Assembly (NCBI RefSeq): GCF_030440515.1
Contig: NZ_CP076543.1
Location: 2,914,001 to 2,978,000, forward strand
DNA length: 64,000 bases
Reading direction: 5' to 3'
From: Streptomyces xanthophaeus
GTDB lineage: Bacteria; Actinomycetota; Actinomycetes; Streptomycetales; Streptomycetaceae
The position numbers and the translations under genes were made by a program. This document shows, piece after piece, positions 35,461-44,829 of this stretch. The notes beneath the pieces are model-generated. The model saw only the letters and a list, made by a program, of their open reading frames with translations. It ran no database searches and had not been told where the DNA came from. Position 1 is the stretch's first letter. Every line of letters starts with the position of its first letter.

Positions 35461-36426
35461 ATGCTGACCAATGTGGCCGTGGCCCTCGTCGACGGAGTCG
35501 CCCCCTTCGAGCTGGGGATCTTCTGCGAGGTGTTCGGAATCGATCGCAGTGACATGGGCGTACCGGTGTACGACTTCGCCGTCTGCGCGGCGGAGGACGG
35601 GCCGCTGAGCGTGGGCGGGGGCGCCTTCGGGATCACCCCGGCGCACGGACTGGAGCGGCTGGAGGAGGCCGACCTCGTCTGTCTGCCCGCCGCCAGTGAC
35701 GCCGGCGTACGCATCTACCCCGAGCCCCTCCTCGCGGCCCTGCGCCGGGCCGTGGACCGGGGTGCGCGGGTCCTCAGCGTGTGCAGCGGGGCCTACATCC
35801 TCGGCGCCGCCGGACTGCTGGACGGTCGCCGGTGCACCACGCACTGGATGCACGCCGCGGCGCTGACCCGCCGCTTCCCGCGGGCCGTCGTCGACCCGGA
35901 CGTGCTCTACGTCGACGAGGGCTCGGTGATCACCGCTGCCGGCACCGCCTCGGGCATCGACGCGTGCCTGCACGTGGTCCGCCAGGAGCACGGGGCCGAG
36001 GTGGCCAACATCATCGCGCGCAGGATGGTCGTCCCGCCGCACCGGGACGGCGGGCAGGCCCAGTTCATCCAGCGGCCGTTGCCGCGCACGGCCTGTGACA
36101 CGGTGGGCGAGGTGATCGAGTGGATGGCCCGCCACCTGGGCGAGGAGATCACCGTCGAACAGCTCGCGGAGCGCGCGCACATGTCCCCGCGGACCTTCGC
36201 CCGCCGCTTCCTCCAGGAGACCGGCACCACCCCGTACAAGTGGGTGCTGCGCCAGCGGGTCCTGCTCGCGCAGGAGCTCCTGGAGTCGACCGGCGAGACG
36301 GTGGACGCGATCGCCGGCCGCTGCGGCTTCGGCAACGCGGCCGCCCTGCGCCACCACTTCCTGCGGACCCTGGGCACCACGCCGAACTCCTTCCGGCGCG
36401 CCTTCCGGGGCCCGCAGGCCGCCTAG
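35461..36426 (+). CDS. nrdS: NrdS, AraC-family regulator with DJ-1/PfpI domain
   Basis: A 321-residue regulator. Residues 1-190 are a DJ-1/PfpI-like (GATase1) domain with the nucleophile-elbow stretch VLSVCSGAYILGAAGLLDGRRCTTHW; residues 220-318 hold two AraC helix-turn-helices (EITVEQLAERAHMSPRTFARRFLQETGTTPYKWVLRQRV and ETVDAIAGRCGFGNAAALRHHFLRTLGTTPNSFRRAF). The gene follows nrdAB as nrdS does in the S. coelicolor nrdABS operon. Here a minus-strand gene and a hairpin lie between, so nrdS may have its own promoter as well. Confidence 0.9.
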   Translation: MLTNVAVALVDGVAPFELGIFCEVFGIDRSDMGVPVYDFAVCAAEDGPLSVGGGAFGITPAHGLERLEEADLVCLPAASDAGVRIYPEPLLAALRRAVDRGARVLSVCSGAYILGAAGLLDGRRCTTHWMHAAALTRRFPRAVVDPDVLYVDEGSVITAAGTASGIDACLHVVRQEHGAEVANIIARRMVVPPHRDGGQAQFIQRPLPRTACDTVGEVIEWMARHLGEEITVEQLAERAHMSPRTFARRFLQETGTTPYKWVLRQRVLLAQELLESTGETVDAIAGRCGFGNAAALRHHFLRTLGTTPNSFRRAFRGPQAA

Positions 36427-36441
36427 AACGTCACTTCACGA

Positions 36442-37077
36442 TCAGGCGTTGGGGACCGTCTCGTAGCGCGGGGTGCCCTCTTCCATCTGGCGCAGGGCGT
36501 CCTTGCGGTCCCGCTTCGAGAGGCGGTCGATGTAGAGGTAGCCGTACAGGTGGTCGGTCTCGTGCTGCAGGCAGCGGGCGAAGTAGCCGGTGCCGCGCAC
36601 CTTGATCGGGTTGCCCTGCGCGTCCTGGCCCTCGACCTCGGCGTAGTCCGGGCGGGCCAGCGAGGCGTACGCCGTCGGGACCGACAGGCAGCCCTCGTTC
36701 GAGTCGTCCAGCACCCGCGCGCCGGCCGGCAGTTCGATCAGCTTCGGGTTGACGACGACACCGGTGTGCCGCTTGCCGTCGTCGTCCGGGCAGTCGTAGA
36801 CGAAGACCTTGGCGTCCACGCCGATCTGGTTCGCGGCCAGGCCCACGCCCTCGGCGGCCTTCTGGCTGGCGAACATGTCGTCGATCAGCTGCGCCAGCTC
36901 GTCGCCGAACTCGGTGACGTCCTTGCACTCCCGGTGCAGGACCGGGTTGCCGACCACGGTGATCGGACGGGCCGTGCCGCGCTGACGGTGGGCGAGCTCG
37001 CGCGCCTCACAGTCCTCGGTGTCCACGACGTACCCGTCGTTCACGCTCTCGACAACCTCGTTCTCCTGCTGCGCCAT
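36442..37077 (-). CDS. def: Peptide deformylase
   Basis: Removes the formyl group from new proteins; an iron or zinc enzyme of 211 residues. The three motifs are intact: [18 protein letters not shown] (metal Cys) and [11 protein letters not shown] (HExxH). The N-terminus is about 40 residues longer than in E. coli and acidic ([26 protein letters not shown]). Start ATG at 37077; a GTG at 37110 is in frame. Convergent with nrdS, 15 bp away. Confidence 0.95.
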   Translation of the reverse strand: MAQQENEVVESVNDGYVVDTEDCEARELAHRQRGTARPITVVGNPVLHRECKDVTEFGDELAQLIDDMFASQKAAEGVGLAANQIGVDAKVFVYDCPDDDGKRHTGVVVNPKLIELPAGARVLDDSNEGCLSVPTAYASLARPDYAEVEGQDAQGNPIKVRGTGYFARCLQHETDHLYGYLYIDRLSKRDRKDALRQMEEGTPRYETVPNA

Positions 37078-37159
37078 GTCCGCCGTACGCCTTCCGTAAG
37101 TCCCGGTCACCGATGGCCGTGGTGGCCACCGATGTGCCGGTACAGCCTACGGCCCCGGG

Positions 37160-38149
37160 TCAGCAGACTTCTTCGAGATCCCGCCACTCCCTGGTACCCG
37201 GGCTGTCCGCGACCCAGCCGTCGAGCAGTCCGCGCACCAGACCGGCCGGTGCCGCGATCCCGCATTCGCGCTCGGGGACCCACAGGGAGCCCGAGCCGGC
37301 CGTACGGTGCCCGAGCGGTCCGGGGTGGCCCGGCTCGCTGTGGTCGTGCGGATCGAGGTGCTGCTCACCGTCGCCCTCGTCGCTCGGCATCTCGCTCTCC
37401 GAACAGGTCCGGCACAGCAGCCGCACCGACGAGGACCAGTCCTCGGCGGCGAATCCGGCGTCCGAGGCCAGCTGCTCCAGCGCGTCGCGGTCCGCCTCGG
37501 TGGCCGCCTCCAGCAGCACCACCCAGGTCGGTACCGGGGAGGGCGCCCACAGCTCGATCTCGTCGAACACGGGGTACGAGGGCCCGGCCGCGGTCACCCG
37601 CTCGCCGTGCGGGACGCCGTCGTGGAGGACGACCTCGCCCCAGCGCCGCCCCGACGAGGGCAGCGGGATCGACAGGACCTCCAGCCGGGCCGGGTCCAGC
37701 CGACGGCCCCAGACCACCTCGGCCTCGCCCTCGGGCGAGAGCCGCACGGCGGCGCTGCCGAGCTCCATGCCGACCGGCTCGCCCGCTCCGGCCGCGTCCC
37801 CGGGCACCTTCAGCCCGTACGCCTGCCAGGCCCGCCGGGCCAGGGGCCAGTCCTGCAGCGCGGTGGCGGCGATCCCCACGTTCCACCAGTCCGGGGCGCC
37901 CGTCTCACGGTCCAGCAGGGCCACGGCGCGCAGCCCGGCGGCCCGCGCCTGCTCCCAGTCGTGCCGGAACTTGTGCAGCAGCGCCAGATTGAACCAGGAC
38001 TCGGACAGCCAGGGCTCCAGGTCCGCCGCTCTGGTCAGGAGCGCGCCCGCGTCCTCGTACCGCCCGTCGCCGATCAGCGTGAACGCGCGGTCGGTGGCCT
38101 GCCGCCACGAGGCGGAGGGCCGATGCCGTACCTTCCCGAAGATCCTCAC
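37160..38149 (-). CDS. Tetratricopeptide-repeat protein
   Basis: A 329-residue protein. Residues 15-110 show TPR-like helical pairs (ATDRAFTLIGDGRYEDAGALLTRAADLEPWLSESWFNLALLHKFRHDWEQARAAGLRAVAL, then WWNVGIAATALQDWPLARRAWQAYGL). The rest is a separate alpha/beta part with a Cys cluster (VRLLCRTCSES, His-rich EQHLDPHDHSEPGH, and RECGIA) that could bind metal. No signal or membrane segment. Upstream of def, same strand. Function unknown. Confidence 0.82.
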   Translation of the reverse strand: MRIFGKVRHRPSASWRQATDRAFTLIGDGRYEDAGALLTRAADLEPWLSESWFNLALLHKFRHDWEQARAAGLRAVALLDRETGAPDWWNVGIAATALQDWPLARRAWQAYGLKVPGDAAGAGEPVGMELGSAAVRLSPEGEAEVVWGRRLDPARLEVLSIPLPSSGRRWGEVVLHDGVPHGERVTAAGPSYPVFDEIELWAPSPVPTWVVLLEAATEADRDALEQLASDAGFAAEDWSSSVRLLCRTCSESEMPSDEGDGEQHLDPHDHSEPGHPGPLGHRTAGSGSLWVPERECGIAAPAGLVRGLLDGWVADSPGTREWRDLEEVC

Positions 38150-38280
38150 GATTCCCGCCTGCCTGGGGGCACCTCCCAGCGGTCGCTGGGGGACAACGGT
38201 GCAGCCTTGCGGACACTCCTGCTTTCCCTCTTACTGGCATCCAACCATGCCCACTCGGACGGCCGCTCATTACCCATGGG

Positions 38281-39540
38281 TTACCCCGGTGGGACGGGCA
38301 CCACTCTGTGACGTCCGCCCCTGGCCAGAACCCTTGCCAGGCACTCCACGACCTCCGGCTGGTAATCATGCCCGGTACCCAGGCGGAGCCGCTCCAGGGC
38401 GGCCAGTGAGCCACCCGGGTGACGGTTCCCGCCGACCAGATCGTCGTACGCATTCACCGTACGCACGATCCGGGCCGCCGTGGGCTGCTCCCGGTACGGA
38501 TCCGCCTGCCGCTCCACCACCACGGCGACCTCGGCGGGCACCCCGGTCTGCCGGGCCACTTCCCCGCCCAGCTCGGCGATCCGGCGGGCCTCGCCGTCGG
38601 GCAGTCCGGCCGTGGCCCCGTCCGGGACCGGGTCGACGAGGGAGAGCTGGCCGATGTCGTGCATCAGGGCGGCGTACTCCAGCACCGTCAGCTCCCGCTC
38701 CGACAGACCCAGCTCCCGGCCGACGGCGCAGCTCAGGGCGGCCACCCGGCGGGAGTGGCCCGGCCGCGTGCAGCCGGCGATCTCGGTGGCGCGGGCCAGG
38801 GAGGTGATGGTCTGGCGGTAGGTGGTGCGGATCGCGGTGATCCGGTGGAAGGACAGCTGGGTCAGCAGCAGGGGCACGCTGAGGACGGGCAGGGCCCACA
38901 GGCCCGCGACGGCCGCGCCGAGCGCCGTCACGACCCCGGTGGCGCAGATCGCCGAGCCGATGCCGAGCTGGGCGCGCAGTTCGTCGTGCAGCAGCGGACC
39001 GTACGGCCGGCCGGTGCCGGCCCCGGCGAGCGCGGCGGCGAGCACGGCGTCGCACAGGGCGGTGAGGCCGAGGAGGAAGAGCAGGAAGCCGACGAGGTAC
39101 GGGCCCTGGCCCACCCACTGCTCCAGCCGGCCCGAGTTGTAGAGCGGCTGGAAACAGGCGGCGGCGAAGGCGACCGTGAGCACCCGGCGGGAGAGGTGGT
39201 CGAGGGCGGGGCCGCGGCCGCGGGCGATGTGCGGGACGATCCCGGCGAGGACGGCCGCGACGACGACCGCGACGGTCTGGAGCACCCCGTGGTGGGTGGG
39301 CTGCCCGGCGTTCTGGCCGAGCAGGGCGTAGGCGAGGGCTCCGGCGGAGCCGAGCGGGGCGGGGCGGCGGCCGAGGGGGTTCTGGCGGTCCCGGCGGGCG
39401 AGCTCCCCGACGGTGATCAGGGTGGCGAAGGCCAGGGCGGCGCCGGGCTCGGCGACGCCGTTCCACAGGGTGTGGCCGAGCGCGGCGCCGGTGAGCACCC
39501 CGGCGGCCCCCCGCACGGTCCACGCGGCCGGGGCCCTCAT
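38281..39540 (-). CDS. Membrane HD-domain protein (degenerate HD-GYP)
   Basis: A 419-residue protein with seven or so N-terminal transmembrane helices (about 1-220), then an HD domain with HSRRVAALSCAVGRELGLSERELTVLEYAALMHDIGQLSLVDPVP. The metal-binding HD pair is present, but the GYP motif and its second half are missing (ARIVRTVNAYDDLVGG takes that place), so it is probably a partner or sensor rather than a c-di-GMP hydrolase. Overlaps the upstream HD-GYP gene by 4 bases (ATGA). Follows rsrA-sigR on the same strand. Confidence 0.86.
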   Translation of the reverse strand: MRAPAAWTVRGAAGVLTGAALGHTLWNGVAEPGAALAFATLITVGELARRDRQNPLGRRPAPLGSAGALAYALLGQNAGQPTHHGVLQTVAVVVAAVLAGIVPHIARGRGPALDHLSRRVLTVAFAAACFQPLYNSGRLEQWVGQGPYLVGFLLFLLGLTALCDAVLAAALAGAGTGRPYGPLLHDELRAQLGIGSAICATGVVTALGAAVAGLWALPVLSVPLLLTQLSFHRITAIRTTYRQTITSLARATEIAGCTRPGHSRRVAALSCAVGRELGLSERELTVLEYAALMHDIGQLSLVDPVPDGATAGLPDGEARRIAELGGEVARQTGVPAEVAVVVERQADPYREQPTAARIVRTVNAYDDLVGGNRHPGGSLAALERLRLGTGHDYQPEVVECLARVLARGGRHRVVPVPPG

Positions 39541-41075
39541 CCGCCCGCCCCGGCGCCGTCCGCGTCCGGGCCGGGGCCGCCGGCCGGGCCGGGAACGGCG
39601 GGGACCCTGCCCGGTGAGGGCGGGGCCGGGGCGAGGGGGCGGGAGCCCTGGTCCGGCAGCCCGGCCAGGGCCGCGGGGTCCGGCTCCGGCCCCGGCCTCA
39701 GCCCCGGCCCCGGCTCCGGCCCCGGCTCCGGCGCGGCCGCACGCGCCGGGATCACCTGGAGGTCCTCGTCGGAGGTCACCACCGGGTGCCAGCCGGTCCG
39801 GCCGATCGCGTCGACCAGCGCCCGCACCATCGACGGGTCGAACTGCGCCCCCGCACACCGTTCCAGCTCCGCGAGGGCGACCGGCACCGGCCGGGCCCGG
39901 CTGTACGAGCGGGTCGAGGTCATCGCGTCGAAGGCGTCGGCCACCGCCACCACCCGGGCCAGTACCGGGATCTGCTCGCCGGTCAGCCCGTACGGATAGC
40001 CGGAGCCGTCGACCCGCTCGTGGTGGTGCAGGATCGCGGACCGGGCCTCACCGAGGAAGCCGATGCCGCGCACCATCTCGTGCCCGTACTCGGGGTGCAG
40101 CTCGATGATCCGGCGCTCCTGCGGGGTGAGCGGCCCGTCCTTGCGCAGCAGCCGGGTGGGGACGCCGAGTTTGCCCACGTCGTGCAGGATCCCGGCGATG
40201 CGGACCGTCTCCAGGCGGTCCTCGGTCATGCCCAGCTCCCGGGCGATCATCGTGGAGGCCTGGCCGACCCGTTCGCTGTGGCCGCGCGTGTAGCGGTCCT
40301 TGATGTCGACGGCCTGGACGAGGGCGCGGATGGTCGCCTGGTGGGCGGCGCGCTCGCGGTGGTACTGGGCGAAGACCCAGCAGGAGATGTACATCGGCAG
40401 CAGGACGAGCAGCGCGGCCGGGGGCCCGTAGGGGCTGCGCCACATGACGGCCATCATCAGGCCCGCGAGGCCGTGGGCGCAGTGCGGGGCGAGGGAGGAG
40501 GCCGCGAGTCCGCGCCAGGCGGTGGCGGCCGGGCGGCGTTCGGCGGTGGCCAGGATGCCGCCGTCGAGGGCGCTGAGCACCAGGCAGAAGGCGACGGCCG
40601 CGGCCGTCGCGGGAAGCAGGACGTAGGGGAAGTCGGCCGGCCCTGCGGGGGGCCCGGAGCCGGCGGAGGGGCCGCCGCCGAGGGTGGCCGGGCCGCGCAG
40701 CAGCCCGTAGGCCTGCCCCGCGACCCAGGCCGCGATCGCCTGCTGGGCGCCGTGCCAGACGCGGCGCACCCGGGCGGGCCGCTCGACGACGGTGCCCGCG
40801 AGTCCCCCGGGCAGCGCCACGAGCGCGGCGGCGGCGGGCGGCAGCAGGAAGACGGCGGCGAGCACCACGGGGAAGAAGGGGCCGATGCCCTCGGGCACAC
40901 GGCTGCCCGGCGGCGGGCAGACCTTGACGAGTTCGCAGCCGAGGTAGAGCGCGGTGAGCAGGGCCACTGCCGTCCAGGGCGTAGCGGAATCCGTGAGGGC
41001 GGGGGTGACGCACGCGACGGCCGCGAGGACGGCGCACAGGATGTATCCGCGCGCCCCCGGCGGAAGTGCCCGCAT
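39537..41075 (-). CDS. Membrane HD-GYP domain phosphodiesterase-like protein
   Basis: A 512-residue protein with about six to eight N-terminal transmembrane helices (20-250) and a full HD-GYP domain: HSERVGQASTMIARELGMTEDRLETVRIAGILHDVGKLGVPTRLL and HHERVDGSGYPYGLTGEQIPVLARVVAVADAFDAMTS. HD-GYP domains hydrolyse c-di-GMP or 3'3'-cGAMP; the actual substrate is not known here. The C-terminus from about 450 on is a low-complexity tail of repeated Pro-Gly-Glu-Pro units. Start ATG 41075 after GGAGGAGA; the frame stays open upstream. First of a coupled pair. Confidence 0.88.
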   Translation of the reverse strand: MRALPPGARGYILCAVLAAVACVTPALTDSATPWTAVALLTALYLGCELVKVCPPPGSRVPEGIGPFFPVVLAAVFLLPPAAAALVALPGGLAGTVVERPARVRRVWHGAQQAIAAWVAGQAYGLLRGPATLGGGPSAGSGPPAGPADFPYVLLPATAAAVAFCLVLSALDGGILATAERRPAATAWRGLAASSLAPHCAHGLAGLMMAVMWRSPYGPPAALLVLLPMYISCWVFAQYHRERAAHQATIRALVQAVDIKDRYTRGHSERVGQASTMIARELGMTEDRLETVRIAGILHDVGKLGVPTRLLRKDGPLTPQERRIIELHPEYGHEMVRGIGFLGEARSAILHHHERVDGSGYPYGLTGEQIPVLARVVAVADAFDAMTSTRSYSRARPVPVALAELERCAGAQFDPSMVRALVDAIGRTGWHPVVTSDEDLQVIPARAAAPEPGPEPGPGLRPGPEPDPAALAGLPDQGSRPLAPAPPSPGRVPAVPGPAGGPGPDADGAGAGG

Positions 41076-41275
41076 GGCGCTCTCCTCCCCTGTGCCGTGC
41101 ACACCGGGTGCCGAATCGAACCAGCACCGAATGGGGAGAATAGGTGGGGCCCGGAGCGGGGTGGGCCACATTTCCGCATTGGGCCATGCGGACGCCCCCG
41201 GATTAGCACATTCGGGTGAAGGAAGTGCTCTTCCGGGGGCGGCTGTTCAATCGTCCGGCCGGTGAACGGCGCGGG

Positions 41276-41581
41276 TCAGCCGGGCGCGGGATTGTCGGCG
41301 GTGACATCGTGGTCGGGCACCGCCTGACCGGACCTGATCAGTTCGATCCGGCCCATCACCTTCGACCGCAGGTCGGTCGGCACGTCGTCCGACCCGCAGC
41401 AGCGCTTCACCAGCTTCTTCACGGCCTGTTCGAGGCCGTACTTCTCCAGGCAGGGATTGCACTCGCCGAAATGCGTCTCGAACTTGGTGCAGTCACTGTC
41501 CGGCATCTCCTGGTCAAGGAACTCGTACAGGTGGTCCAGGACCTCAGAGCACTCTGTCTCGTGCGGCTCTCCGCAACTCAT
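41276..41581 (-). CDS. rsrA: RsrA, redox-switch zinc anti-sigma factor
   Basis: A 101-residue ZAS-family anti-sigma factor for SigR. The cysteines lie at 3, 11, 31, 41, 44, 61 and 62 and the zinc His at 37 (HFGECNPC), the same numbering as in S. coelicolor RsrA, where disulphide formation releases zinc and SigR. Overlaps the sigR stop by 4 bases (ATGA), keeping the pair in balance. Confidence 0.96.
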   Translation of the reverse strand: MSCGEPHETECSEVLDHLYEFLDQEMPDSDCTKFETHFGECNPCLEKYGLEQAVKKLVKRCCGSDDVPTDLRSKVMGRIELIRSGQAVPDHDVTADNPAPG

Positions 41582-42387
41582 GAGTCCGAGCCTTTCCGGT
41601 CGTTCGACTCTCCCGCGCCCGCGGGAACCAGCCCGCGCTCACGGGCATAGTCCTCCAGCATTCCGCGGAGTTGACGGCGGCCACGGTGCAGTCGGGACAT
41701 GACCGTACCGATGGGTGTACCCATGATGTCCGCGATCTCCTTGTACGCAAAGCCCTCTACGTCGGCAAGATAGACCGCGATGCGGAACTCCTCCGGAATG
41801 GCCTGCAGGGCTTCCTTCACGTCCGAATCCGGCAGGTGGTCGAGCGCCTGCGACTCGGCCGAACGCAGTCCGGTCGACATGTGCGACTCGGCGCGCGCCA
41901 GCTGCCAGTCCTCGATCTCCTCCGCCGCGCTGCGCTGCGGCTCACGCTGCTTCTTGCGGTAGGAGTTGATGAACGTGTTCGTCAGAATGCGGTAGAGCCA
42001 CGCCTTCAGGTTGGTGCCCTCGCGGAACTGGTGGAAGGACGCGTACGCCTTCGCGTACGTCTCCTGGACCAGGTCCTCGGCGTCGGCCGGATTGCGCGTC
42101 ATGCGCAGCGCGGCCGAGTACATCTGGTCGAGGTAGCCGAGGGCGTCCCGTTCGAAGCGCGCATTGCGCTCCAGGGTCGTCTCCTCCGCGTGGCCTTCGT
42201 CGGTCCCAGCGACAGGACCCACCTCCTCCGACAGCGTGGCGGCTCCGAAAGCGGACCCGCTCGAATCGGAGAATAGTCGACCTTCCCGGCCCTCCGCCGC
42301 CCGAAGCGAGCTGCGCTTGGGCGCGGGCAGCACGGTCCAGTCCAGGTCAGCGGCCTGCCGACGGTTCTGGCTGATGACCTGGGTCAT
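41578..42387 (-). CDS. sigR: SigR, ECF sigma factor for thiol-oxidative stress
   Basis: ECF sigma factor. Region 2: [63 protein letters not shown]; region 4: [57 protein letters not shown]. Two starts are visible. ATG 42387 gives 269 residues, and GTG 42222 lies exactly 55 codons later. S. coelicolor makes a stable short SigR and an unstable SigR' with 55 more N-terminal residues from an upstream promoter; the same design is evident here, with an autoregulatory promoter at 42436-42461. Confidence 0.95.
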   Translation of the reverse strand: MTQVISQNRRQAADLDWTVLPAPKRSSLRAAEGREGRLFSDSSGSAFGAATLSEEVGPVAGTDEGHAEETTLERNARFERDALGYLDQMYSAALRMTRNPADAEDLVQETYAKAYASFHQFREGTNLKAWLYRILTNTFINSYRKKQREPQRSAAEEIEDWQLARAESHMSTGLRSAESQALDHLPDSDVKEALQAIPEEFRIAVYLADVEGFAYKEIADIMGTPIGTVMSRLHRGRRQLRGMLEDYARERGLVPAGAGESNDRKGSDS

Positions 42388-42435
42388 GCGCTCCCTCTCC
42401 TCCGACGAGTTCCCCTACGTTCCGACATCCGAGAC

Positions 42436-42461
42436 AACAGAAGGGGCCGGCGGCGCATTCC
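42436..42461 (-). promoter_or_regulatory. SigR-dependent promoter (sigRp2 equivalent)
   Basis: On the minus strand GGAAT (42461-42457), an 18-nt spacer and GTT (42438-42436) match the SigR consensus GGAAT-N18-GTT exactly. It lies 49 nt upstream of the long sigR start and would make the autoinduced transcript. Confidence 0.85.
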
Positions 42462-42509
42462 CGGGCGCCCGGGGGTTTTCGGCCTTCTCCGGGACGCGGC
42501 CGTCGGGCC

Positions 42510-43160
42510 TCACACGGGAAGCCGCGCGAGCCACTCCCCCACCGCCTCGGTGATCGTCGAGAGCGCCTCCTCCTGGGTGGTGTCCGCCTTCTTCGGCACC
42601 GCGAAGCCGTGATCGGCGTACGCCACCTCCACGAGCTCGTACGGGTCCTGCCCGGCCGGCGGCGGGAACTCCTCGGGCCGCCCGAAGGGGTCCCGGCCGC
42701 CCTGGACCACGAGGGCGGGCCGGCCTGCCCCCGAGAGCTCCTCGGCGCGGGACTTCTCCGGCCGGCCCGGCGGGTGCAGCGGGAAGGCCAGCGCCAGCAC
42801 CCCGGCGGCCCCCAGCGCGGCGGCGGTCCGGCAGGCCACCCGGGCCCCGGCGCTGCGCCCGCCCGCGACCACCGGCAGCCCGGGCTCCACGAGCGCCGGC
42901 CACAGCCCGTGCCACCCCTCGTCCAGCACCTTGGGCGCGGCGGCGACCTTCTTCCCTGCGACCCGCCAGGGCTGTTCGACCAGGGCCACCGTGATCCCGC
43001 GGGCGGGCAGGGCGGCGGCCAGCGCCTGGAGGTCCCGGGCTTCGATGCCGCCGCCGGCGCCGTGGCTCACGGCGAGCACGAGCCTGGGCTCCGGCGCCCG
43101 GTGCCAGGTGATGCGGGCCTCGCCCGCCGGGGTGTCGACACTCTCGGTACGCGTGGTCAT
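42510..43160 (-). CDS. Alpha/beta hydrolase (dienelactone hydrolase-like, KANL3/Tex30 group)
   Basis: A hydrolase-like protein of about 216 residues. The fold starts with LVLAVSHGAGGGIEARDL (oxyanion loop); the nucleophile elbow is VVAGGRSAGARVACRTAA (Ser), the acid is in LVVQGGRDPFGRPEEF and the His in VAYADHGFAVPKK. All three catalytic residues are present. Substrate unknown. Start ATG 43160; ATG 43169 is also in frame. Lies upstream of the sigR promoter on the same strand. Confidence 0.86.
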   Translation of the reverse strand: MTTRTESVDTPAGEARITWHRAPEPRLVLAVSHGAGGGIEARDLQALAAALPARGITVALVEQPWRVAGKKVAAAPKVLDEGWHGLWPALVEPGLPVVAGGRSAGARVACRTAAALGAAGVLALAFPLHPPGRPEKSRAEELSGAGRPALVVQGGRDPFGRPEEFPPPAGQDPYELVEVAYADHGFAVPKKADTTQEEALSTITEAVGEWLARLPV

Positions 43161-43179
43161 GCGTCCCATCCTGCCCGGG

Positions 43180-43998
43180 TCAGAAGAGGGTGCCCTCCTC
43201 CGGCGCGGCCAGCTCGGTCAGCAGCTCCGGGCCGTTGTTGCGCACGCTGCTCACCGCCGTCGACACCGGGTAGGCCCGCATCAGCCCGCCGGGCGGCGGG
43301 GCCAGCAGCTCCCGCAGCGAGCCCTCGGTGTCGGTGTTCGCCGGGTCCAGCCAGGCGTCCCAGCGGTCCGGGGTCAGCATCAGCGGCATCCGCGGGTGGA
43401 TGTCGGCGAGCGAGCGCGGCCCTTCGGCGGGGGCCACGCCCAGGGGGCCGGTCTCGGCCTCCGTGGTGATCACCGAGCAGGTGACCCACCAGGAGAGCGG
43501 GTGCTCGTCGGGCAGGGTCCGGTCGCGCCAGAACTCGTATATCCCGGCCATGGCGAAGACGGAGCCGTCGGAGGGGAGCACGAAGTAGGGCTGCTTGCGG
43601 GTCCGCTTCTTCTTGCCCTCCACCTCCAGCTGCCGCTCGTCGTGGGCGGTGACCCACTCGTAGTAGCCGTCGGCGGGGACGATGCAGCGGCGCTGCGCGA
43701 AGGGCCGGCGGAAGGAGGGCTTCTCGTGCAGGGTCTCGGACCGGGCGTTGATCATCCGGGCGGCGCCGTCGGGGTTCTGGGCCCAGGAGGGGACCAGCCC
43801 CCACTTCAGGACGCGCAGCTGGCGAACCGGACGCGGGTGCGAGGCGTCTTTGAGGGGACGGTCGAGGACCACGTGGACCTCTTTCGTCGGCGCCACGTTG
43901 AAATCGGGGGCCAGAGCCTCCTCCGGGTCCCACCTCTCGATGCCGAAGGCCTCCACGAGGTCCTCGGGCCTACGACTCGCCGCATACCGTCCGCACAT
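43180..43998 (-). CDS. SOS-response-associated peptidase (SRAP/YedK)
   Basis: A 272-residue SRAP protein (YedK/HMCES family), which seals abasic sites in single-stranded DNA by a covalent link through Cys2. The start MCGRYAAS gives the obligatory Cys2. NINARSET is seen as ARMINARSETLHEKPSFRRPFAQRRCIVPADGYYEW, and the His in DIHPRMPLML, both conserved. An in-frame GTG/ATG upstream at 44031 is rejected since it would hide Cys2. Longer than the E. coli form by an inserted charged loop near residue 125 (GKKKRTRK). Confidence 0.94.
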   Translation of the reverse strand: MCGRYAASRRPEDLVEAFGIERWDPEEALAPDFNVAPTKEVHVVLDRPLKDASHPRPVRQLRVLKWGLVPSWAQNPDGAARMINARSETLHEKPSFRRPFAQRRCIVPADGYYEWVTAHDERQLEVEGKKKRTRKQPYFVLPSDGSVFAMAGIYEFWRDRTLPDEHPLSWWVTCSVITTEAETGPLGVAPAEGPRSLADIHPRMPLMLTPDRWDAWLDPANTDTEGSLRELLAPPPGGLMRAYPVSTAVSSVRNNGPELLTELAAPEEGTLF

Positions 43999-44051
43999 GG
44001 CTGTCACACTGCCATGCCACCTGTACACCACCGCAAGGAGTCCGCCACCTC

Positions 44052-44765
44052 ATGGACAGCAGCACGACGGCCGGTCTCTGGGACCGGCTCACGGGCATAC
44101 AGACCGCACCGGACCAGTGGCTGGTGATCGCGACCGGCGTGGTCGCGCTGGCGGCCGTGGGGCCCCGCCCGCTGTGGCGGCTGTCGCGCAACGCCATCAC
44201 CATCGCGCACGAGGGCGGGCACGGACTGCTGGCGCTGCTCACCGGGCGCCGGCTGAGCGGGATACGCCTGCACTCCGACACCAGCGGGGTCACCGTCAGC
44301 CGGGGCAAGCCGACGGGGCTGGGGATGATCCTGACCGCGGCCGGCGGCTACACGGCGCCCTCGCTGCTCGGCCTCGGCGGGGCGGCCCTGCTGTCGGCGC
44401 ACCGGATCACGCTGCTGCTGTGGGCGGCCACCGCCCTGCTGCTGGCGATGCTGGTGATGATCCGCAACGCGTACGGTGCCCTGACGGTGGTCCTGACCGG
44501 CGGAACCTTCGTGCTGGTGTCCTGGCTGGCCCCGGCCGGGGTGCAGGCCGGTTTCGCGTACCTGGTGGTGTGGTTCCTGCTGCTCGGCGGGGTCCGGCCG
44601 GTCTTCGAGCTGGGGGCCAAGCGACGGGGCGGCGGGGCACCCGATTCCGACGCCGACCAGCTCGGCCGGCTCACGCACCTGCACCCGGTGGTGTGGCTGC
44701 TCTTCTTCCACGTCGTCGCGCTGTGTTCGCTGATCGGCGGCGCCCGCTGGCTGCTCGCCCTGTGA
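44052..44765 (+). CDS. M50-family membrane metallopeptidase
   Basis: A 237-residue membrane protein with about six helices. The zinc motif [16 protein letters not shown] (HExxH, residues 54-58) lies at the start of a helix, as in S2P/M50B-like proteases; the third ligand of larger M50 proteins is less clear. A loop with [20 protein letters not shown] separates the last helices. Such proteins (peptidase M50B-like) are common in actinobacteria; their substrates are unknown. Confidence 0.86.
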   Translation: MDSSTTAGLWDRLTGIQTAPDQWLVIATGVVALAAVGPRPLWRLSRNAITIAHEGGHGLLALLTGRRLSGIRLHSDTSGVTVSRGKPTGLGMILTAAGGYTAPSLLGLGGAALLSAHRITLLLWAATALLLAMLVMIRNAYGALTVVLTGGTFVLVSWLAPAGVQAGFAYLVVWFLLLGGVRPVFELGAKRRGGGAPDSDADQLGRLTHLHPVVWLLFFHVVALCSLIGGARWLLAL

Positions 44766-44829
44766 CCGCTCCCTGAGACGGGACCGGGATCAAGATCTGG
44801 CATCGGGGGAAGCCACTAAAGTGGGGGCC

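Noticed and set aside
39687..39735. Tandem CCCCGGCTCCGG-type repeat, considered as CRISPR or minisatellite
   Set aside because: It is the codon trace of a Pro-Gly-Glu-Pro tail in the HD-GYP protein, with no spacers.
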